From CAYLRY01 sp964386535 (GTDB taxonomy: Bacteria > Chloroflexota > Dehalococcoidia > Dehalococcoidales > UBA3254), in NCBI GenBank assembly GCA_964386535.1, contig CAYLRY010000006.1, positions 31,674 to 95,673 on the forward strand: a stretch of 64,000 nucleotides of DNA, given 5' to 3'. A model generated the notes under the pieces. That model ran no database searches. It was not told the DNA's origin and saw only the letters and a list, made by a program, of their open reading frames with translations. Positions 42,840-50,807 of the stretch are shown here, in pieces. Every line of letters begins with the position of its first letter. Within the stretch, counting starts at the first letter, position 1. A program made the position numbers and the translations under genes.

Positions 42840-43685
42840 ATGAGAGAAATACAGGCGAAAGAATTGACTGATAAAATAGCTGAGCTATTAATAGAAGCCA
42901 ATTACTATTTAAGTGATAATGTGCTGGCGGCCATAAAAAAGGCAGCACAAACTGAGGAATCAGAGGTTGCCAGAGAGGTACTGGAAAAAATCATTTTGAA
43001 TGCTGAGATTGCTGCCCGGGGGAAAATCCCCTTATGTCAGGATTGCGGTACGGTCGTGATTTTTTTAGAGATCGGTCAGGAAGTCTATATTACAGGCGGA
43101 GATTTAACTGAAGCAGTTAATGCAGGAGTAAAAAAGGCCTACGATGAGGGTTACTTGCGCAAGTCCATGGTTGATAAACCTTTCTCGGCCAGGATCAATA
43201 CCGGAGATAACACTCCGGCTGTGCTTTATACCGATATCGTCCCCGGTGACAAGATCAAGATTATCGTGGCGCCTAAAGGCGGGGGCGCTGAAAATATGAG
43301 CCGATTGGGCATGATTACACCGGCAGACGGACGCCAGGGCATTGTAAACATGGTAGTAAAAGCGGTGGACGAAGCCGGATCAAATCCTTGTCCGCCTGTT
43401 ATTGTGGGAGTTGGAATCGGTGGAACCGCTGAGCGGACTATGCTGCTGGCTAAGAAAGCACTGCTCCGCAAAGTCGGCGAAAATAACCCGGACCCGGAGT
43501 ATGCTGATCTAGAAAAAGAGCTTCTGCAAAAAATCAACAATCTGGGGATCGGTCCCATGGGCTATGGCGGCAGGACTACGGCTTTAGCGGTAAACGTGGA
43601 AGTTTTTCCCGCCCATCTGGCCAGCATGCCGGTGGCAGTCAATCTTAATTGTCACAGCTCAAGGCACAAGGAGGCAATCATTTGA
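42840..43685 (+). CDS. Fumarate hydratase class I, alpha subunit
   Basis: 281-residue N-terminal-type subunit of the two-subunit, [4Fe-4S]-dependent fumarase/L(+)-tartrate dehydratase family, interconverting fumarate and malate. P-L-C-Q-D-C-G-T supplies a cluster Cys. G-G-G-A-E-N-M-S, V-G-V-G-I-G-G-T-A-E and G-P-M-G-Y-G-G-R-T-T-A are conserved. The partner beta subunit is at 47701-48261, separated by four other genes, which is unusual since the two are normally adjacent. TtdA is the main alternative; fumarase fits the context better. First gene of a seven-gene operon (next start overlaps its stop). Ribosome site: GAAGGGATCTGG. Confidence 0.9.
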   Translation: MREIQAKELTDKIAELLIEANYYLSDNVLAAIKKAAQTEESEVAREVLEKIILNAEIAARGKIPLCQDCGTVVIFLEIGQEVYITGGDLTEAVNAGVKKAYDEGYLRKSMVDKPFSARINTGDNTPAVLYTDIVPGDKIKIIVAPKGGGAENMSRLGMITPADGRQGIVNMVVKAVDEAGSNPCPPVIVGVGIGGTAERTMLLAKKALLRKVGENNPDPEYADLEKELLQKINNLGIGPMGYGGRTTALAVNVEVFPAHLASMPVAVNLNCHSSRHKEAII

Positions 43686-44380
43686 GTGACACAGCAACGG
43701 AGCCCAGGTTAATAGATATTTATATTATGGGCAAGCGCTATCAGGTCCCCGCCGGGCTAACCATCATGCAGGCCTTAGAGTATGCCGGATATCAACTGGT
43801 GAGAGGGGTGGGATGCCGGGGCGGTTTCTGCGGGGCTTGTGCTACAGTTTATCAGATAAAGGGTGATCCGCAGTTAAAATTTGACCTGGCCTGTCAAACC
43901 GAGGTCCAGCCGGACATGTATTTAACCCAGATACCTTTTTTCCCCACTCAAAAAGCTATTTACCAGATCAACTCAATAAAGGCGGAAGCGGAGGAGATAC
44001 ACCGCATTTATCCGGACATAGTTAAATGCTTCGGCTGCAATACCTGCACCAAGACCTGTCCGCAGGATCTGGAAGTAATGTGGTTTATGTCCGATGCAAT
44101 CCGGGGAGATATCTCGGCAGCAGCGGACAAGTCTTTTGATTGCCTCATGTGCGGTCTTTGCGCCGCCCGCTGTCCCCAGGGACTTCAGCCTTATAACGTA
44201 GCCATTCTCTGCCGCCGGCTTCAGGGAAAATATAAAGCTCCCCGCAGCCAGCACCTGGAAAAGCGGCTGAAAGAATTAGAAACTGGCGATTTTGCTGCGG
44301 ATATGCAGGCAATGAAATTATTATCCAGAGAAGAGATTGCTCAAAAATATACCAGCCGCGTAATTGAGCCGGAAATTTAA
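43682..44380 (+). CDS. Fumarate reductase/succinate dehydrogenase iron-sulfur subunit, TfrB-like
   Basis: 232-residue electron-transfer protein. The start is TTG at 43682, with AAGGAGG 7 nt before it, overlapping the fumarase stop; an upstream in-frame ATG at 43649 lies inside fumarase and has no such signal. [2Fe-2S] ligands: C45, C50, C53, C71 (C-R-G-G-F-C-G-A-C). Then C116-x2-C119-x2-C122-x3-C126 and C154-x2-C157-x2-C160-x3-C164. The second keeps a Cys where SdhB/FrdB have another residue, so it should be [4Fe-4S] and not [3Fe-4S]. That pattern is that of archaeal thiol:fumarate reductase B. No membrane anchor subunit is near, in line with a soluble complex. The electron donor is unknown. 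Confidence 0.8.
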   Translation: MSDTATEPRLIDIYIMGKRYQVPAGLTIMQALEYAGYQLVRGVGCRGGFCGACATVYQIKGDPQLKFDLACQTEVQPDMYLTQIPFFPTQKAIYQINSIKAEAEEIHRIYPDIVKCFGCNTCTKTCPQDLEVMWFMSDAIRGDISAAADKSFDCLMCGLCAARCPQGLQPYNVAILCRRLQGKYKAPRSQHLEKRLKELETGDFAADMQAMKLLSREEIAQKYTSRVIEPEI

Positions 44381-44393
44381 CAAGGAGTAAAGC

Positions 44394-46007
44394 ATGTATC
44401 CTCCAGAATTACAGAGCAATATAGCCCTGGTAGAAGCAGGCAGAGAGGAAAGGTTAAAAATCCCCTTTAAGAGGATTTCCCTGGAAGAGAAAAACGCTTT
44501 ACTAAAAACTTATCATCCCGATTACGTGGAAGGCGCCATGCGAGCCATTAAAATAGGTCCAAACCAGGGACAAAATGCACCCAATGAGCTGGTGGATCTG
44601 CTGGAAGGCCAGAGCCGCCTGGACCCTGATCAGATAGACCTCCGTCAAATAGACTATGATGTGGATGTGCTGGTTATAGGCGGGGGTGGAGCAGGCGCTT
44701 CAGCCGCTTTACTGGCGCAGGAACAGGGCGTGAATGTGCTTCTGGTAACAAAGTTGAGGCTGGGTGACGCCAATACGGTTGGCGCGCAGGCGGGAACTCA
44801 GGCTGCGGACAGGCCGGAAGACAGCCCGGCGCTGCATTATCTGGATGTGATGGGTGGAGGCAACTTTACCAACATACCTGAACTGGTTGAGGCACTGGTA
44901 ATGGATGCCCCGGACGTAGTTAAGTGGTTGGAAGACCTGGGCGTAATGTGGGATAAAGAAGCGGATGGTTCCATGCATGAGCTGTCCGGAGGAGGCGCTT
45001 GCCGCCGCCGTCTTCATTCCTGCCGCGACTATACCGGCCTGGAGGAGATGCGCGTTCTGCGGGATGAAATACGCAACCGCGGTATTAAGGTACTGGAGTT
45101 TGAGGCGGCTATCGAGTTGATCCTGGATGATAAAGGGCAGGCTGCCGGGGCAGTATTAATGAACATGGAAACCCGGGAAATCAGCATCGTCCGGGCTAAA
45201 TCAGTTATCTTGGCCACCGGGGGAGGCGGTCGTTTGCATTATCAGGGGTATCCCACCACGAATCATTACGGGGCTACGGGGGACGGACTGGTCATGGCTT
45301 ACCGTGCCGGGGCCAAACTAATTTATATGGATACTATGCAATACCATCCTACCGGGGTGGCTCATCCCCCGCAAATCCTGGGTCTGCTGGTAACCGAGAA
45401 GGTCAGGACTCTGGGCGCTCAACTGGTCAATAAAGATGGAGAGCGTTTTATTCATCACCTGGAAACCCGAGATACGGTAGCCTCTGCAATAATCCGCGAA
45501 TGCCGCAGGGGAAAGGGCCTGGTGACGCCTACCGGTCAGCCTTGCGTTTGGTTGGATTCACCAATGATCGAAATCCTCCGCGGCCCGGGAACAATTTTAA
45601 AAGAAGTGCCCGCCATGTACCGGCAATTTGCCCGTTTTGGCATTGATATGAGCCGTGAACCCATACTGATGTACCCAACGCTGCATTACCAGAATGGCGG
45701 CATACTGATTAACCCGCAAGCAGAAACTAATATTCCCGGACTTTATGCGGCGGGTGAAGTTGAAGGTGGGGTACACGGCAGAAACCGGTTGATCGGTAAC
45801 TCAACTCTGGACATTTTTGTCTTTGGACGCCGGGCCGGAAGGTCAGCCGGGCAATGGGCGAAGAAAACAAAACCCGGCAATCTTAGCCTAGAACACGTAC
45901 GGACCTGGCATCAGCAGCTTAAGGAAACCGGACTGGCTGGCAAAAGACCGGCCTCACCTATGCTGTTACCAGATTATGCCCGTAAAGTGGAGAAGGTGAA
46001 AGTATAA
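44394..46007 (+). CDS. Fumarate reductase/succinate dehydrogenase flavoprotein subunit, TfrA-like
   Basis: 537-residue FAD-binding catalytic subunit. An unusual ~88-residue extension (R-I-S-L-E-E-K-N-A-L-L-K region) precedes the FAD motif G-G-G-G-A-G-A-S-A-A at about 96-105. The stretch A-N-T-V-G-A-Q-A-G corresponds to S-H-T-V-A-A-x-G-G, where SDH and Frd bind FAD covalently through His. The His is Asn127 here, as in NadB, so FAD should be non-covalent. Q-Y-H-P-T-G and a conserved E-T-R-D-T-V-A-S-A-I region carry substrate residues, and A-A-G-E-V-E-G-G-V-H-G-R-N-R-L-I-G-N-S is the C-terminal signature. Adjacent to the Fe-S subunit (13-nt gap). Confidence 0.82.
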   Translation: MYPPELQSNIALVEAGREERLKIPFKRISLEEKNALLKTYHPDYVEGAMRAIKIGPNQGQNAPNELVDLLEGQSRLDPDQIDLRQIDYDVDVLVIGGGGAGASAALLAQEQGVNVLLVTKLRLGDANTVGAQAGTQAADRPEDSPALHYLDVMGGGNFTNIPELVEALVMDAPDVVKWLEDLGVMWDKEADGSMHELSGGGACRRRLHSCRDYTGLEEMRVLRDEIRNRGIKVLEFEAAIELILDDKGQAAGAVLMNMETREISIVRAKSVILATGGGGRLHYQGYPTTNHYGATGDGLVMAYRAGAKLIYMDTMQYHPTGVAHPPQILGLLVTEKVRTLGAQLVNKDGERFIHHLETRDTVASAIIRECRRGKGLVTPTGQPCVWLDSPMIEILRGPGTILKEVPAMYRQFARFGIDMSREPILMYPTLHYQNGGILINPQAETNIPGLYAAGEVEGGVHGRNRLIGNSTLDIFVFGRRAGRSAGQWAKKTKPGNLSLEHVRTWHQQLKETGLAGKRPASPMLLPDYARKVEKVKV

Positions 46008-46030
46008 GTTTAACTCTAAAAGGAGGAGAA

Positions 46031-46483
46031 ATGCCTCTTCGAGTCCAGAGGGATGTAAAAGAAATAGAAGGTATCCTGCATGGGATACTGAGTACAGCTT
46101 CCCCACCGGTAGCCAGGTGCCGGTTGTTATCCAGCGGCTTTTCTCCTACCCATGCCCTGGAGGTAGTTGAAGATTTGGCTGGAGTAAAAGCTTGCCTGGG
46201 CTGTGGCAACTGTATTGATATTTGCCCGGTGTTGTCTCGCGAGCCAAAGCGGCGGGAAAAAACGGAACAGAGAACCTCCATGGCCCTGGAAAATCTGGTC
46301 AGCGAGGACTGTGACAGGTGTTATGCCTGTGTGCTTTCCTGCCCCCAGGTGGATACCACTATCAAACACTATATTGTTAACAGGCGCATGATTGAAGAGA
46401 TGTCACGGCTGCAAGAACGTATCGGAGACGAGGATGAGCCGGATCTGGATCTGTACTGGGAAGAAGCAATGGAGCAAGGCTAG
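46031..46483 (+). CDS. HdrC-like [4Fe-4S] ferredoxin protein
   Basis: 150-residue protein resembling heterodisulfide reductase subunit C. Motif 1: C55-x2-C58-x2-C61-x3-C65-P (C-L-G-C-G-N-C). Motif 2: C94-x2-C97-x2-C100-x3-C104-P (C-D-R-C-Y-A-C). Residues 1-50 are helical and polar, and no transmembrane segment is seen. It lies between the flavoprotein (23-nt gap) and acyl-CoA dehydrogenase (0-nt gap), so likely part of the same complex or transcript. HdrC-type proteins hand electrons between an FeS/flavin partner and HdrB; no HdrB is nearby. An electron-bridging role for the fumarate reductase module is an inference. GGAGG precedes the ATG. Confidence 0.75.
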   Translation: MPLRVQRDVKEIEGILHGILSTASPPVARCRLLSSGFSPTHALEVVEDLAGVKACLGCGNCIDICPVLSREPKRREKTEQRTSMALENLVSEDCDRCYACVLSCPQVDTTIKHYIVNRRMIEEMSRLQERIGDEDEPDLDLYWEEAMEQG

Positions 46484-47662
46484 ATGGACTTCAATATTCC
46501 TGAAGAAATGAAGATGGTGCAGACGCTTGCCAGGGCCTTCGTCAAAGACCAGCTAATACCTCTGGAGAGAGAAATACTAGGACGAGAATCAGACCTGGAA
46601 GGGGCTAAACGTCGTCTGGCGCCTGAGAAAGAAGCGGAACTGGTTGCAAAAGCCAGGGAAACCGGTCTCTGGGGACTCAATGTACCAGAATCAGTGGGTG
46701 GAGCCAGTATGGGAGTCCTTTTTTCCTGTCTGGTTGAAGAAGAACTGGCCAAGACCGTAACCCCTTTTAATCTGGGAGATGTAACCCCAATTTTATTTGA
46801 TTGTAATGAAAAACAACGGTCAGAATATCTTTTACCGTCATTAGAAGGACGCAGATCAGCCTTAATGGCCTTGATTGAACCTGGTGAAGTCCGGGAACCC
46901 TGTACTATAAAAATGAAAGCTAAAAAAAAGGATGGAAGCTACGTTCTAAACGGCATAAAAATAGCTCCGGCGGGTAGAGGTAAAGCAGACTTTGCACTTG
47001 TATTCGCCACAACTGAAGGGGAGAAGCCATTAAGAGACGGAGTAACCTGTTTTCTGGTGGATAAAGGCACACCAGGATTTACGATAACAGCGGCTGAACC
47101 GGAAAGCGGCTGGAAGAGCCAGGTTTCACCTCCGGTGACTCTGCGTTTCGAAAATTGCCAAGTCACGGCGGATAAAATACTGGGCACCGAGGGTCAGGCT
47201 TTCCAGCTTGGTAAGAAGTGGCTTCCATTCCGTCGCATCATAAGAAGCGCTCGCTGTGTTGGTGCAGCGGTCAGATTGTTAGACTCGTCCGTTGAGCACG
47301 TCAAGTCCTGGCAGAGTTACGGACAATCGGTAAGTCAATGGCCTTATGTACGGAAGGTCCTGGCAGAAATGGCGACTGACATCCAGGCTGCACGGCTGAT
47401 GGTATATCAGGCTGCTTGCCGTGCAGATGAAGGACAGGATGTATGTATTGAAGCAGCTATGACCAAAGTCCTGTCCACCGAAATGCTGGAAAGGACAGCT
47501 AACCGGGCTGTGCTGGTCAGGGGTGGGCCGGGACCGGTCCAGGGGCTCCCAATGGAAGTACTCTGCCGCGGTTTATTGTCCAAACAGATTGCAGAACGAA
47601 CTTTAGATCTGCAAAAAGAGATAATCGGGAATCGACTTTTAAAACTGGGAACTATATTATAA
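46484..47662 (+). CDS. Acyl-CoA dehydrogenase
   Basis: 392-residue flavoprotein of the acyl-CoA dehydrogenase family, which oxidises acyl-CoA to enoyl-CoA using FAD and normally ETF. N-terminal helical domain, middle beta domain (I-E-P-G-E, F-L-V-D-K-G-T-P-G-F), and C-terminal helical domain. The catalytic base region, usually Y-E-G-T, reads I-A-E-R-T with E371, and the usual G-G-x-G-Y reads G-G-P-G-P; such changes suggest a divergent substrate or a family member that is not a classic fatty-acid enzyme. Starts directly after the HdrC-like stop, with GGAG inside that gene. It lies between fumarate reductase-like genes and fumarase beta, so it may act on a C4 acyl-CoA; that is speculative. Confidence 0.85.
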   Translation: MDFNIPEEMKMVQTLARAFVKDQLIPLEREILGRESDLEGAKRRLAPEKEAELVAKARETGLWGLNVPESVGGASMGVLFSCLVEEELAKTVTPFNLGDVTPILFDCNEKQRSEYLLPSLEGRRSALMALIEPGEVREPCTIKMKAKKKDGSYVLNGIKIAPAGRGKADFALVFATTEGEKPLRDGVTCFLVDKGTPGFTITAAEPESGWKSQVSPPVTLRFENCQVTADKILGTEGQAFQLGKKWLPFRRIIRSARCVGAAVRLLDSSVEHVKSWQSYGQSVSQWPYVRKVLAEMATDIQAARLMVYQAACRADEGQDVCIEAAMTKVLSTEMLERTANRAVLVRGGPGPVQGLPMEVLCRGLLSKQIAERTLDLQKEIIGNRLLKLGTIL

Positions 47663-47700
47663 ATAACATGGCAGTTCCAGCCTTAGAAAAGGGAAGACTA

Positions 47701-48261
47701 ATGTCAAAAAAAGTCAAATTGCCTTTAAGCGAGGAAAGTATAATAGATCTACATACTGGAGACCATGTTGAGCTGAGCGGTATCATCTATGTTGCCCGTG
47801 ATGCTGCACATAAGAGAATCATGGAAGCCTTGGACCAGGAAAAACCGCTCCCTTTTGATATTAAAGGCCAGACTATTTATTATATGGGGCCTTCTCCAGC
47901 CAGACCTGGACAGGTAATTGGAGCAGCCGGTCCTACTACCAGCGGCCGGATGGATAGTTTTTCTCCTGCACTGATGGCCATGGGTCTTAAAGGGATGATT
48001 GGTAAAGGTAACCGCAGCCCGGCCGTTAAAGAAGCAATTCAAAAATATAAGGCGGTTTATTTTGCAGCGATCGGCGGAGTAGGCGCCCTTATTGCCGGAT
48101 GTATAAAAAAGTCAGAAATAGTAGCTTATGAAGAACTGGGAGCTGAGGCATTACGAAGGTTGGAAGTGGAAGATTTCCCGGTGACGGTAATAAATGACAT
48201 CTATGGGCACGACCTTTATGAGGAAGGAAAAGCTAAATACCGTATAGCCATGGGGCAATAA
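47701..48261 (+). CDS. Fumarate hydratase class I, beta subunit
   Basis: 186-residue C-terminal-type subunit of the class I fumarase/tartrate dehydratase family. Start at ATG 47701 (AGGGAAG 8 nt upstream) gives the standard length; a frame ATG at 47668 has no ribosome site. V-K-L-P-L, D-A-A-H-K-R-I, I-Y-Y-M-G-P-S-P-A, G-P-T-T-S-G-R-M-D, M-I-G-K-G and F-P-V-T-V-I-N-D are the family motifs. Its alpha partner starts 4.9 kb upstream. It lies 2 nt before nadB, so nadB and fumarase are expressed together. Confidence 0.92.
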   Translation: MSKKVKLPLSEESIIDLHTGDHVELSGIIYVARDAAHKRIMEALDQEKPLPFDIKGQTIYYMGPSPARPGQVIGAAGPTTSGRMDSFSPALMAMGLKGMIGKGNRSPAVKEAIQKYKAVYFAAIGGVGALIAGCIKKSEIVAYEELGAEALRRLEVEDFPVTVINDIYGHDLYEEGKAKYRIAMGQ

Positions 48262-48263
48262 AT

Positions 48264-49805
48264 ATGAATGATTACGACTATATTATCATAGGCAGCGGGA
48301 TAGCAGGACTATATACTGCTTTACTGGCGAGGGAAAGAGGTAGCGTTCTGATCATCACCAAGGGCAGTATAGACGACAGCAATACCAAATATGCTCAGGG
48401 TGGCATAGCTGCGCCTATCGGTCTAAATGATTCTCCCGATTTACATTTTCAAGATACCATGAAAGCCGGCGACGGATTGTGTGATCAGGAGGCAGTCAAG
48501 ATACTGGCCAGCGAAGCGCCTGACCGGATTTCTGACCTCGTCCGCTTCGGAGTTCCCTTCGATACAGTTAACGGTGAGATAGCTTTGACCATGGAAGCCG
48601 CTCACAGCGTGCCTCGGGTGCTGCATGCCGGAGGTGACGCCACCGGAGCGCATATTGAAGCTACTTTGAGCAGCCGGGTGCGTGAAAACAAGATAAAAGT
48701 TTTAGAATATTGCCTGGTCACGGATATCCTGGTGGACCATGGAGCAGTAAAAGGCGCCCGGGCTCTGGACCTGCGGACCGGATCAATAGTAGAATTTAAC
48801 TGCCGGTTTATGATTCTGGCTTCGGGGGGTGCGGGGCACCTTTTCAAGTGTACCACCAATCCGGATGTAGCTACCGGTGACGGGGTCTCCCTGGCTTACA
48901 GAGCAGGGGCTGAACTGACGGATATGGAATTCTATCAATTTCATCCCACGGCTTTGCGTCTACCCGGCGTGGCTCCTTTTTTGATATCGGAGGCTGTCAG
49001 GGGAGAAGGGGGTATCCTGCGCAATGTTGACGGAGTCCGTTTTATGAGCGATTACGCACCTCAGGCAGAACTGGCTCCACGTGATGTAGTGGCGCGCAGT
49101 ATCGTTTTTGAAATGAGAAAGACTGGCTCGGATAGGGTCTTTCTGGATGTGACCCATCTGCCGGTAAGCGTAGTTATGACCCGTTTCCCCAATATTTATA
49201 AATATTGTTTTGATCACGGCCTGGATATCACCAAGGGCTTAATCCCGGTGGCTCCTGCGGCTCATTATATGATGGGTGGGGTAAAGACTTCAGTCTGGGG
49301 CGAGACCAGCATCAAAGGCCTATTTGCTGCAGGCGAGGTGTCCTGTACCGGTGTGCATGGAGCAAACCGCCTGGCTTCCAACTCGATGCTGGATGTGCTG
49401 GTATTCAGCAAGAGAATAATAGAGAAAACTTTGACTGGTCCTCAAGAAGCGGCTTTATTTGAAGAAGATAACATTTATTGTTCCCTCAGCGAGGATGAGC
49501 CGCCGCAGCCGGCCGTGTTGCCCAGCCTAAGGGCTTTGCAGGATCTGCTCTGGAGTAAAGTGGGCATCATCCGGGAGAAAGAAGGTCTGACCCAGGCCGT
49601 TAAAACACTGGCAGCTTGGCAAAAATGTCTTCCGGAACCATCCGACCGGCCTACCTATGAGCTGAATAATCTGGTTTTAACTGCGCGCCTGGTAGCAGAA
49701 GCAGCCCTGATGAGAGAGGAAAGCCGGGGGGCACATTTCCGTTCGGACTTTCCGCAGCATTCGCCAGAATGGCAGAAACATATTGTTTTTCGCAAGGCAC
49801 AATAG
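48264..49805 (+). CDS. nadB: L-aspartate oxidase
   Basis: 513-residue FAD enzyme of the first step of de novo NAD synthesis, oxidising aspartate to iminoaspartate with fumarate (anaerobically) or O2 as acceptor. FAD motif I-I-G-S-G-I-A-G-L near residues 8-16, then N-T-K-Y-A-Q-G-G-I-A-A, H-S-V-P-R-V-L-H-A-G-G-D-A-T-G, Y-Q-F-H-P-T-A and G-E-V-S-C-T-G-V-H-G-A-N-R-L-A-S-N-S. These distinguish NadB from FrdA. nadA and nadC are not next to it. As last gene of the fumarate operon it would consume fumarate made by the fumarase upstream, releasing succinate. Confidence 0.93.
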   Translation: MNDYDYIIIGSGIAGLYTALLARERGSVLIITKGSIDDSNTKYAQGGIAAPIGLNDSPDLHFQDTMKAGDGLCDQEAVKILASEAPDRISDLVRFGVPFDTVNGEIALTMEAAHSVPRVLHAGGDATGAHIEATLSSRVRENKIKVLEYCLVTDILVDHGAVKGARALDLRTGSIVEFNCRFMILASGGAGHLFKCTTNPDVATGDGVSLAYRAGAELTDMEFYQFHPTALRLPGVAPFLISEAVRGEGGILRNVDGVRFMSDYAPQAELAPRDVVARSIVFEMRKTGSDRVFLDVTHLPVSVVMTRFPNIYKYCFDHGLDITKGLIPVAPAAHYMMGGVKTSVWGETSIKGLFAAGEVSCTGVHGANRLASNSMLDVLVFSKRIIEKTLTGPQEAALFEEDNIYCSLSEDEPPQPAVLPSLRALQDLLWSKVGIIREKEGLTQAVKTLAAWQKCLPEPSDRPTYELNNLVLTARLVAEAALMREESRGAHFRSDFPQHSPEWQKHIVFRKAQ

Positions 49806-49922
49806 AGGGTATTATGCGGAAATAAATGGATAAAACCGCAGATTTCTCACTTTATTATTGTTATGTGTTCTTATTAGACATCAGCCATCTATTTACCGAC
49901 CCTGGTTATCTGAAAGCCGAGA

Positions 49923-50495
49923 TCAGTTGAACTGGTTCATGGCTGCTGATAGCCCGGCGGTCAAGTAACAGACTACGGCTTCACCCACACGGCGTATAAC
50001 GTCATCCAGGACAGGCTGGTCATCACGGGTGAAATCTCCCAGTACATAATCGATTACCTCCTGTTCTTTAGAACCCTTTTCCGTCACTGGCCGTCCGATG
50101 CCCACGCGGATACGAACAAAGTCCTGACTGCCCAATACGGAAATAATAGAGGCTGCGCCTTTGTGACCGCCTGAACTGCTGCCTTTGCGGAGGCGGATTT
50201 TGCCTAGTGGAAGGTCCATATCATCCTGAATCACCACCAGATCGTCTACAGACAACTGGTATTTTTGCATCAGAAGAATAACCGACTGTCCACTGGCGTT
50301 CATATAGGTCTGCGGTTTAGCCAGCACTACCTCACTCCCGGCTATCCTACCAAACCCTACACGGGCTTTGCCCTGTTTTTTATCCAGTGTGATACGGTTT
50401 GCTTTAGCCAGGTGGTTCAAACACAGAAAACCGATATTATGACGGTTTGCGGAGTATTCTTTCCCCGGATTTCCCAATCCTATAATCAGTTTCAT
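49923..50495 (-). CDS. pth: Peptidyl-tRNA hydrolase
   Basis: 190-residue enzyme releasing peptides from stalled peptidyl-tRNA. M-K-L-I-I-G-L-G-N-P-G-K-E-Y at the start, catalytic His19 in N-R-H-N-I-G-F, Q-T-Y-M-N-A-S-G and the loop D-D-M-D-L-P-L-G-K-I-R-L-R-K-G-S-S-S-G-G-H-K-G, all conserved. A small gene whose 3' end faces nadB. Upstream is a repeat-bearing non-coding stretch, then ligA. Confidence 0.96.
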   Translation of the reverse strand: MKLIIGLGNPGKEYSANRHNIGFLCLNHLAKANRITLDKKQGKARVGFGRIAGSEVVLAKPQTYMNASGQSVILLMQKYQLSVDDLVVIQDDMDLPLGKIRLRKGSSSGGHKGAASIISVLGSQDFVRIRVGIGRPVTEKGSKEQEVIDYVLGDFTRDDQPVLDDVIRRVGEAVVCYLTAGLSAAMNQFN

Positions 50496-50807
50496 TAATA
50501 AATACTCTTTTCATTCTGTTTTAAAAAAGGTAGCGGACTCTTTTACATAACTCGTCATTACGAGCCAGGCGGGTGAGCGAAGTATATTGCCATATGAAGA
50601 TAATGAACCGATATAGATCATCTTTCACATCATTACGAGCGCCCTAGCCACCCGGAGCAATCAAAAATCACCATCTACCAACCAATATTTACTGTACTGC
50701 AAAAAGGTAATTCATGAATATTTTGTTCAGAAAGGTAGCTGGAAAATTTGCATAAAATACCATTTTGAGACCTTTTTGCCCTTGAACCAGGATTGATTAA
50801 AATTAAC
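50496..50807. other. 312-bp intergenic region with repeat copies
   Basis: No gene. Two units of the CATTACGAG-type repeat (50552-50590 and 50628-50663) lie ~75 nt apart; the remainder is AT-rich with no strong hairpin. Confidence 0.6.
50552..50663. repeat. Two CATTACGAG-type intergenic repeat units
   Basis: Unit one reads TCGTCATTACGAGC then GGTGAGCGAAGTATATTGC; unit two reads CATCATTACGAGCG then CCCGGAGCAATCA. Both resemble the widespread GTCATTGCGAGC...GAAGCAATC repeat, also seen at 38361-38390. Degenerate, non-coding. Confidence 0.55.

Noticed and set aside
43649..43681. ATG at 43649 as start of the TfrB-like gene
   Set aside because: It lies within the fumarase gene without a ribosome site, while TTG 43682 has AAGGAGG at 7 nt.
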